DNA from: Pseudomonadota bacterium
Lineage (GTDB): Bacteria > Desulfobacterota > Desulfobulbia > Desulfobulbales > Desulfocapsaceae
Direction: 5' to 3'
Length of the DNA: 15,850 nucleotides
Assembly (NCBI GenBank): GCA_023412495.1
Contig: JAEYNP010000123.1
Location: forward strand, 1-15,850
Shown piece by piece: positions 7,201 to 15,850 of the stretch; the first letter of the stretch is position 1; each line of letters opens with the position of its first letter. Below the pieces are notes generated by a model that saw only the letters and a list, made by a program, of their open reading frames with translations, did not search any database and was not told the DNA's origin. The translations under genes were made by a program, and so were the position numbers.

Positions 7201-8366
7201 TCTGCAGGGAAATAGGCAGGATCCTCGAAGGAAGGACCGCAAAGGCCGACATCATAGATAAAGCCGGTGAGGTCCTCGTCAAACTCGGCAAGAAAATTAC
7301 CGCGGAGCAGGTAGAAGAGATCGGCTTCGACAAGATCAGGGATATCGAGTTCTCAGAGAAAGCGAAATATATCGATTTGATCGACGCTGTATACGAACGT
7401 TACTCTAAGCAGGCCCGGCTGATAACCGAGAGATACGATGGTATTATCGATCGGATGCGAAAAGGGGATGATCTGCCTCCCGGGGTGGTGAAAATGGTCA
7501 AGGTCTATGTTGCGACCAAACGCAAACTGTCTGTCGGGGATAAGATGGCAGGCCGGCACGGCAACAAGGGTGTGGTATCCCGTCTGTTGCCTGAGGAGGA
7601 TATGCCATTTTTCGAGGACGGCACTGCCGTTGATCTGGTGCTCAATCCTCTTGGCGTACCTTCTCGTATGAATGTGGGCCAGGTTCTCGAAGTTCATCTT
7701 GGCTTTGCCGCCAAAAAGCTTGGCGAACAGCTTGAAACCCTGGCCAATCGTGAGGCGGTGGCAGAAATCAGAAGGAAACTCCGGAATATCTATTCGGATG
7801 ACGAAGTCGCTGCAATCACCGAGGGCAAAAGCGACCGGGACATTATCGAGTGGGCCAGGGCGCACAAAAGAGGACTGCACATGACCACTCCGGTATTTGA
7901 CGGGGCCCCCGAGGAATCCATTCGGAAACTACTGGTGGAAGCAGGACTCGATGAGGTCGGTCAGGTGCAACTGCATGACGGGCTTACCGGCGAGCCTTTT
8001 GCCAACAAGGTAACCGTCGGGGTCATGTACATGTTGAAGCTGCACCATCTGGTAGATAACAAGATCCATGCCCGGTCGACCGGTCCTTACTCCCTCGTGA
8101 CTCAGCAACCGTTGGGCGGCAAGGCGCAATTCGGCGGCCAGCGACTGGGTGAGATGGAGGTATGGGCCATGGAAGCCTATGGTGCCGCATATACTCTCAA
8201 GGAGTTCCTGACCGCGAAGTCGGATGACGTCGAGGGTCGAACCGCGATGTATGAGCGCATTGTCAAGGGCAATAACTTCTTGACAACAGGGCTGCCGGAA
8301 TCATTCAACGTACTCGTCAAAGAACTGCAGGCCCTGTGTCTGAACATGGAACTCATTGAAGAATAG
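4287..8366 (+). CDS. rpoB: DNA-directed RNA polymerase subunit beta
   Basis: A 1359-residue beta subunit (E. coli has 1342). With beta' it forms the catalytic cleft of RNA polymerase. The rifampicin pocket is intact: from G508, [20 protein letters not shown], with Q514, D517, H527 and S532 equal to the E. coli residues whose change gives resistance, so it looks rifampicin-sensitive at these sites. The active-site lysines K1086 and K1094 lie in [13 protein letters not shown]. About twenty extra residues relative to E. coli arise between these two regions, probably in the helical Lys/Glu-rich segment around 940-1060, a known variable insertion. The C-terminus has the [15 protein letters not shown] switch region. 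ATG 4287 follows CGAGGA. rpoC follows after 100 bases. Confidence 0.99.
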   Translation: MERVRKNFATAEAILEPPHLISMQRLSYEKFLQMDREPDEREDYGLQAILKSVFPINDFNGLCSLEFVKYKFGEPKYTVQECLQRGMTYEIPLKIVVRLITFDVDEETGVQSIRDIKEQEVFLGSLPLMTGDGVFVINGTERVIVSQLQRSPGLFYTHDNGKSHSSGKLLYSARIIPVRGSWIDLEFDIKDYLHVRIDRRRKFPVTTLLKALGYSGEELLQEFYPTTFVARDGENYKMSFDAELVKGQRLEFDIVNPADGEVLARKGKKVSKVLCKKLESLGIHYLPVSPESLVGEILARTIVDPQTSEVIVACNTEITESLLETLDSNGIKEFSILHIDGVKYSDSFSRTLALDKAKNSEDALIEIYRRLRPSSPPTAEVAESFFYNLFFNQDLYDLSEVGRYKINAKLGLDIDISHRALTKEDIVHAVRHLVRLKDTQGGVDDIDHLGNRRVRTVGELVENQYRMGLVRMERAIKERMTLQDVETLMPHDLVNPKPISAAIKEFFGTSQLSQFMDQTNPLSEVTHKRRLSALGPGGLSRERAGFEVRDVHPTHYGRICPVETPEGPNIGLIVSLATYAQINPYGFIETPYRKVNDRIVCSDVKYLSALQEQHQFIAPALTKVDRQNRIISDNLIVREDGEVITAPAENVTYLDIAPNQMISIAASLVPFLENDDANRALMGSNMQRQAVPLMVTSAPLVGTGMERYVARDSGACLLAAGEGVVEESDANRIVVRYDEPGTDGYDTGVAVYRLEKYKKSNQNTCFNQRPIVLPGTKVKKGMVLADGPSCETGELAIGKNVTIAFMPWRGFNFEDSILINEKLLKEDTFTSVHIEVFETMARDTKLGKEEITRDIPNVSEETLRNLDDSGIVRIGAEVKAGDTLVGKVTPKGETVLSPEEKLLRAIFGEKAQDVKDSSLRVPPGISGVVIDAKVFSRKGVDKDERSLLIEDLEIEKLNQDKVDELRSLKRGVCREIGRILEGRTAKADIIDKAGEVLVKLGKKITAEQVEEIGFDKIRDIEFSEKAKYIDLIDAVYERYSKQARLITERYDGIIDRMRKGDDLPPGVVKMVKVYVATKRKLSVGDKMAGRHGNKGVVSRLLPEEDMPFFEDGTAVDLVLNPLGVPSRMNVGQVLEVHLGFAAKKLGEQLETLANREAVAEIRRKLRNIYSDDEVAAITEGKSDRDIIEWARAHKRGLHMTTPVFDGAPEESIRKLLVEAGLDEVGQVQLHDGLTGEPFANKVTVGVMYMLKLHHLVDNKIHARSTGPYSLVTQQPLGGKAQFGGQRLGEMEVWAMEAYGAAYTLKEFLTAKSDDVEGRTAMYERIVKGNNFLTTGLPESFNVLVKELQALCLNMELIEE

Positions 8367-8466
8367 GGAAGGGAGCATCTGTTTTCTGCAGCTCGACGTA
8401 AGCCGATGCCTAAGTTGATTCGATATCGGGAAAAGTCCTTTAATATATTTGGGGAGAGGTGATTTC

Positions 8467-12516
<4,050 letters not shown>

Positions 12517-12548
12517 AAGTGTGCTGTGGAGTCGATTGGATTTTTTCC

Positions 12549-12577
12549 TTGACACTATTTCGCCGTCAGGGTAAATA
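12549..12577 (+). promoter_or_regulatory. Candidate promoter of the str cluster (rpsL)
   Basis: A perfect -35 box TTGACA (12549-12554) is followed after 17 bases by TAAATA (12572-12577), a fair -10 (T and A at the first two positions, three of six overall). It lies 33 bases after rpoC ends, preceded by a T-run. The start would be near 12584, giving an 85-base leader to rpsL. No convincing terminator follows rpoC, so rpsL may receive both read-through and new transcripts. Confidence 0.55.
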
Positions 12578-12668
12578 TGCTCACTTTCGTGTTTAAATCG
12601 AGTGCGCAGTTTTGCAGCTGATATTTGATTTTCCATAAACGGGTCTGTAAACAGGAGCGGTTAACGCA

Positions 12669-13043
12669 ATGCCAACAATCAACCAGTTAGTACGAATCGG
12701 GAGAAAACAGTCCGTCAAGAAGACGACTACTCCTGCCTTGAAGGGATCGCCTCAAAAACGAGGCGTATGCGTGAGAGTGTATACCACGACACCCAAAAAG
12801 CCGAACTCCGCTCTCCGGAAAGTGGCGAGGGTGCGCCTGACAAATGGAATAGAGGTCACGTCCTATATTCCCGGTATTGGTCACAATCTTCAGGAGCACT
12901 CGGTAGTGTTGATCCGTGGTGGCAGGGTGAAAGACCTTCCCGGTGTTCGCTATCATATCATTCGTGGCACCTTGGACACGTTGGGCGTTTCCAACAGGAA
13001 GCAAGGTCGTTCAAAATATGGTGCAAAGAGATCCTCGAAATGA
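12669..13043 (+). CDS. rpsL: 30S ribosomal protein S12
   Basis: A 124-residue protein at the decoding centre of the small subunit, needed for accurate codon reading. It begins [13 protein letters not shown] and contains [13 protein letters not shown] (39-51) and [10 protein letters not shown] (87-96). K43 and K88 (counting Met), where changes give streptomycin resistance or dependence, are both wild type. D89 is the residue methylthiolated by RimO in bacteria that have that enzyme. The ATG at 12669 has AGGAG (12653-12657) eleven bases upstream. It is the first gene of the str cluster and lies 25 bases before rpsG, in the order rpsL-rpsG-fusA-tuf. Confidence 0.98.
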   Translation: MPTINQLVRIGRKQSVKKTTTPALKGSPQKRGVCVRVYTTTPKKPNSALRKVARVRLTNGIEVTSYIPGIGHNLQEHSVVLIRGGRVKDLPGVRYHIIRGTLDTLGVSNRKQGRSKYGAKRSSK

Positions 13044-13068
13044 GGACGTTGCTATAAGAGGTTAAGAG

Positions 13069-13542
13069 ATGTCACGTAGAAGAACTATTGAAAGGCGACC
13101 TATCGATCCGGATCCTCGTTACAACAGCGTTCTGGTGGCCAAGTTCACCAATGGACTGATGGAGAGAGGCAAGAAGACCGTTGCGCAGCGGATCTTTTAT
13201 GAGGCAATGGATACCGTTCAAGAGAAGATCAAGGACGAGGATCCTCTGAGCGTTTTCGAGGGAGCCATGGAAAATGTCAGGCCCCGCGTCGAGGTAAAAT
13301 CCCGGCGCGTCGGCGGCGCGACATACCAGGTTCCCATGGAGGTGCGTCAGACTCGGAGAAACGCTCTGGCGATCCGCTGGATCATCAACTTTTCCAAGTC
13401 CAGATCCGGTAAATCCATGTCGGAGAAACTTGCGGCAGAACTGGTCGATGCTTACAACAATCGCGGCTCCGCAGTGAAGAAGAAAGACGACACTCATCGG
13501 ATGGCCGAGGCCAACAAGGCCTTCGCACATTACCGCTGGTAG
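13069..13542 (+). CDS. rpsG: 30S ribosomal protein S7
   Basis: A 157-residue protein, about the usual size. S7 is a primary binder that nucleates the head of the small subunit and contacts tRNA at the E site. Landmarks: [20 protein letters not shown] at the start, the [18 protein letters not shown] beta hairpin (about 72-89), [11 protein letters not shown], and [15 protein letters not shown] at the end. The ATG at 13069 follows AGAGG seven bases away. In E. coli S7 represses its own synthesis by binding the S12-S7 gap (about 96 bases); here that gap is only 25 bases, so that kind of site is unlikely there. A perfect hairpin does lie just after the gene. Confidence 0.98.
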   Translation: MSRRRTIERRPIDPDPRYNSVLVAKFTNGLMERGKKTVAQRIFYEAMDTVQEKIKDEDPLSVFEGAMENVRPRVEVKSRRVGGATYQVPMEVRQTRRNALAIRWIINFSKSRSGKSMSEKLAAELVDAYNNRGSAVKKKDDTHRMAEANKAFAHYRW

Positions 13543-13556
13543 TCGGTTCGGTTGCA

Positions 13557-13575
13557 CGGTCGAGGAACTCGACCG
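13557..13575 (+). promoter_or_regulatory. Perfect hairpin in the rpsG-fusA gap
   Basis: CGGTCGAG (13557-13564) pairs fully with CTCGACCG (13568-13575), loop GAA. No T-run follows (next bases AAAGGGGCTGG), so it is not an intrinsic terminator. It lies 14 bases after the rpsG stop and 44 bases before fusA. Possible roles are mRNA stability, processing, or autoregulation; nothing in the sequence decides among them. Confidence 0.55.
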
Positions 13576-13619
13576 AAAGGGGCTGGCGAGGCGGTAATAC
13601 CCTATAACGAAATAAAGTT

Positions 13620-15698
13620 ATGACAGCCCTAAAAGAATTAACCGATGTGCGCAATATCGGCATAATGGCCCATATTGACGCAGGAAAAACAACAACTACT
13701 GAAAGAATACTCTTTTACACCGGTCGGTCATACAAGATGGGTGAAGTCCATGATGGTACCGCCGTCATGGACTGGATGGAGCAGGAGCAGGAAAGAGGGA
13801 TCACAATTACCTCAGCTGCAACGACCTGCTTCTGGAAAGGGAAAAAGATCAATATAATTGACACTCCTGGACATGTCGACTTCACTATCGAAGTTGAAAG
13901 GTCACTGCGGGTGTTGGATGGAGCCATAGCAGTCTTCTGCGCTGTCGGCGGAGTGGAGCCGCAGTCGGAGACAGTATGGCGACAGGCGGATAAGTATCAT
14001 ATTCCGCGCATAGCTTTCGTCAACAAGATGGACCGAAGCGGAGCCAATTTCGAGCGTTGCGTTTCGATGATCACCAAGCGGTTGGGGGCCAATCCGCTGC
14101 CCATCCAACTGCCGGTTGGCAAGGAAGCTGAATTTGAGGGCATAATAGACCTCATTGAAGAAAAGATGCTCGTCTTCGACGAGGAGTCTTTAGGCCAGGA
14201 GGTTCTCGAGAGAGAAATTCCCGGCAGCTACAAAGAGAAATTCACGGCCGCACGTATGATGCTCCTGGAGAAGTTGGCCGACTTCGATGAGGGCATCATG
14301 GAAAAATACCTGAACGATACAACGGTATCTGCGCCTGAGATATACAGTGCTCTCAGGAAGGCGACAATTTCGTTGAAAATTGTGCCTGTTCTTTGCGGGA
14401 GCGCTTTTAAAAACAAGGGTGTACAACCTTTGCTTGACAGTGTTGTTGAACTTCTTCCCTCGCCTCTGGATGTAAAAGACATCGAGGGTCAGGGTTCGCA
14501 GGGAGAAATGATCAGCAGGAAGTCTGATCCCCGAGAGAAGCTTACCGCACTCGTCTTCAAGCTGATGAGCGACGCCTTTGTCGAGAACCTAGCTTTTGTC
14601 AGGATCTATTCCGGCAAAATCTCGGTTGGCGACAAGGTGTACAATCCTGTGAAACAGAAACAGGAAAAGATATCGAAGCTCATGAAGCTGCATGCGAACA
14701 AGCGGGAAGAGGTAAATGAGATCTCCGCAGGAGACATCGGCGCGATAGTGGGGCTGAAATTCAGCACCACCGGCGACACACTGTGCGAAAAGGGTGATCA
14801 CATCGTGCTTGAAAGCATGGATTTCCCAGAGCCTGTGATCGGTGTAGCGATAGAGCCGAAGAGTAAGGCCGACGAAAAGAAACTGGCCGAGACACTAGCA
14901 AAAATTGCTCTAGAGGACCCATCCTTCACAGTCTCTGCGGATGCGGAAACGGGTCAGACGATCATTTCGGGAATGGGCGAACTCCACCTGGAAATCATCG
15001 TCGATCGGTTGCTGAATGATTTCAAGGTTTCCGCCAATGTGGGCAAACCTCAGGTTGCCTACAAGGAGACAATCGAGAAGGCGTATCGAGCGGAAGGCAA
15101 ATTCGATCAGATGACAGGCGCCAAGGGTCAGTACGGCCATGTCATCATCGAAGTTGAGCCTCTGGAGCGTGGAGCCGGAATAGTCTTCGAGAATTCGGTT
15201 GATAAGGAACTCATACCGGAGCAGTTTCTGGCCTCGATCAAGAGAGGAATCGTCGATACGCTGGATTCGGGACCATTGATAGGGTATCCGGTAACGGATA
15301 TAAGGATAACCTTGGTCGGCGGATCGTATCACGAGGAAGAGTCTACCGAAATGGCTTTCGGCGTGGCTGCGGCAATGGCAATCAGAAGGGCCACGGCCGA
15401 GGCCGGATCGAAGCTGCTCGAACCGATAATGGATCTCGAGATCACAACACCGGAAGAATATCTCGGAGACGCAATCGCCGATATAAACACCAAAAGAGGA
15501 AAGATTGTCGGCGTCTCGGCTGACGGCCACCTGCAGATCGTCAAGGCCCATGTGCCGCTGGCCGAGCTGTTCGGATATTCAACCTCGTTGAGGTCGGCAA
15601 CCCAAGGCAGAGCGAATTTTACCATGCAATTTTTGCAGTACGATGTGGTACCCACTGCACGAGCAGAGGCAATAGTCAGGAAAATCAGGGGGATTTAA
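13620..15698 (+). CDS. fusA: Elongation factor G
   Basis: A 692-residue translational GTPase that drives tRNA-mRNA translocation and, with RRF, ribosome recycling. G motifs: AHIDAGKT (17-24), switch I around [19 protein letters not shown] (81-85) and NKMD (135-138). Domain IV has [14 protein letters not shown], and domain V runs from [14 protein letters not shown] through [14 protein letters not shown] to about residue 670. Several stretches differ from ordinary [20 protein letters not shown], the short [18 protein letters not shown] linker, and [20 protein letters not shown]. These recall the spdEFG group, but this is from memory. The ribosome-binding site before ATG 13620 is weak (ATAAAG); the gap from rpsG is 77 bases. 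It is followed by tuf after 25 bases. Confidence 0.97.
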   Translation: MTALKELTDVRNIGIMAHIDAGKTTTTERILFYTGRSYKMGEVHDGTAVMDWMEQEQERGITITSAATTCFWKGKKINIIDTPGHVDFTIEVERSLRVLDGAIAVFCAVGGVEPQSETVWRQADKYHIPRIAFVNKMDRSGANFERCVSMITKRLGANPLPIQLPVGKEAEFEGIIDLIEEKMLVFDEESLGQEVLEREIPGSYKEKFTAARMMLLEKLADFDEGIMEKYLNDTTVSAPEIYSALRKATISLKIVPVLCGSAFKNKGVQPLLDSVVELLPSPLDVKDIEGQGSQGEMISRKSDPREKLTALVFKLMSDAFVENLAFVRIYSGKISVGDKVYNPVKQKQEKISKLMKLHANKREEVNEISAGDIGAIVGLKFSTTGDTLCEKGDHIVLESMDFPEPVIGVAIEPKSKADEKKLAETLAKIALEDPSFTVSADAETGQTIISGMGELHLEIIVDRLLNDFKVSANVGKPQVAYKETIEKAYRAEGKFDQMTGAKGQYGHVIIEVEPLERGAGIVFENSVDKELIPEQFLASIKRGIVDTLDSGPLIGYPVTDIRITLVGGSYHEEESTEMAFGVAAAMAIRRATAEAGSKLLEPIMDLEITTPEEYLGDAIADINTKRGKIVGVSADGHLQIVKAHVPLAELFGYSTSLRSATQGRANFTMQFLQYDVVPTARAEAIVRKIRGI

Positions 15699-15723
15699 GT
15701 CCAAAGCATATTGAGGAAGAATC

Positions 15724-15850
15724 ATGTCAAAGAAAAAATTTGAAAGGACAAAACCGCACGTCAACGTAGGGACGGTAGGACATATAGACCATGGCAAGAC
15801 CACATTGACCGCTGCTATCACTCGTGTTCTATCTTTGAAAGGTCAGGCTA
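15724..15850 (+). CDS. tuf: Elongation factor Tu, N-terminal part (3' cut by window)
   Basis: ATG 15724 opens a frame running to the window end: 42 codons, starting [20 protein letters not shown]. The P-loop GHIDHGKTT (residues 19-27) is the EF-Tu nucleotide-binding motif, followed by [16 protein letters not shown] (15713-15717) is a clear ribosome-binding site. It is the last gene of the str order rpsL-rpsG-fusA-tuf. The other tuf, whose end lies at 1-131, cannot be compared because the visible parts do not overlap. Confidence 0.98.
   Translation, partial: MSKKKFERTKPHVNVGTVGHIDHGKTTLTAAITRVLSLKGQA

Noticed and set aside
8449..8466. Longer rpoC from a TTG at 8449
   Set aside because: That TTG overlaps the GGGGAGAGG ribosome-binding site that serves GTG 8467, and the added residues are not part of the normal RpoC N-terminus.
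12517..12548. T-run after rpoC as an intrinsic terminator
   Set aside because: The six Ts (12541-12546) have no GC-rich inverted repeat just upstream.

Overview
This window is a classic core-genome block of a bacterium: the rif cluster (secE, nusG, rplKAJL, rpoBC) joined directly to the str cluster (rpsL, rpsG, fusA, tuf). All genes are on the + strand. Protein wording (RpoB and RpoC of the proteobacterial type, RpoC carrying the large trigger-loop insertion), the tuf-rpmG-trnW-secE order and moderate GC content suggest a proteobacterium-like lineage. My best guess is a sulfate-reducer-type member of Desulfobacterota (Desulfobulbales-like). That placement comes from remembered family resemblance, not from a search, and is moderate to low confidence.

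Layout: 1-131 is the 3' end of a tuf gene, followed by a terminator-like hairpin. Then come rpmG (206-355), tRNA-Trp(CCA) (374-449), secE (532-780) and nusG (857-1390). rplK (1557-1982) and rplA (2042-2746) follow; an L10-leader-type RNA (about 2761-2940) precedes rplJ (TTG start, 2955-3482) and rplL (3534-3911). A 375-base gap with two hairpins, a perfect TATAAT box and a possible 38-codon ORF leads to rpoB (4287-8366). After it come rpoC (GTG start, 8467-12516), a promoter-bearing gap, rpsL (12669-13043), rpsG (13069-13542), fusA (13620-15698) and the first 42 codons of a second tuf (15724 onward, cut by the window end).

The genes work together in gene expression. RpoB and RpoC are the two large RNA polymerase subunits. 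NusG couples polymerase to the ribosome or Rho. L11, L1, L10, L12, L33, S12 and S7 are ribosomal proteins; EF-G and EF-Tu are the elongation GTPases whose main docking site is the L10/L12/L11 stalk. SecE is a core subunit of the protein-export channel.

I see no mobile element, CRISPR array, defence or biosynthetic system. What deserves a second look is regulatory: the L10 leader, a possible L1 operator before rplK, an extended -10 promoter just upstream of rplL, the attenuator/promoter/small-ORF arrangement before rpoB, a bipartite motif shared by the rpoB and rpsL leaders, an rpsG-fusA hairpin, and an EF-G whose sequence hints at the split-function (spdEFG) class.
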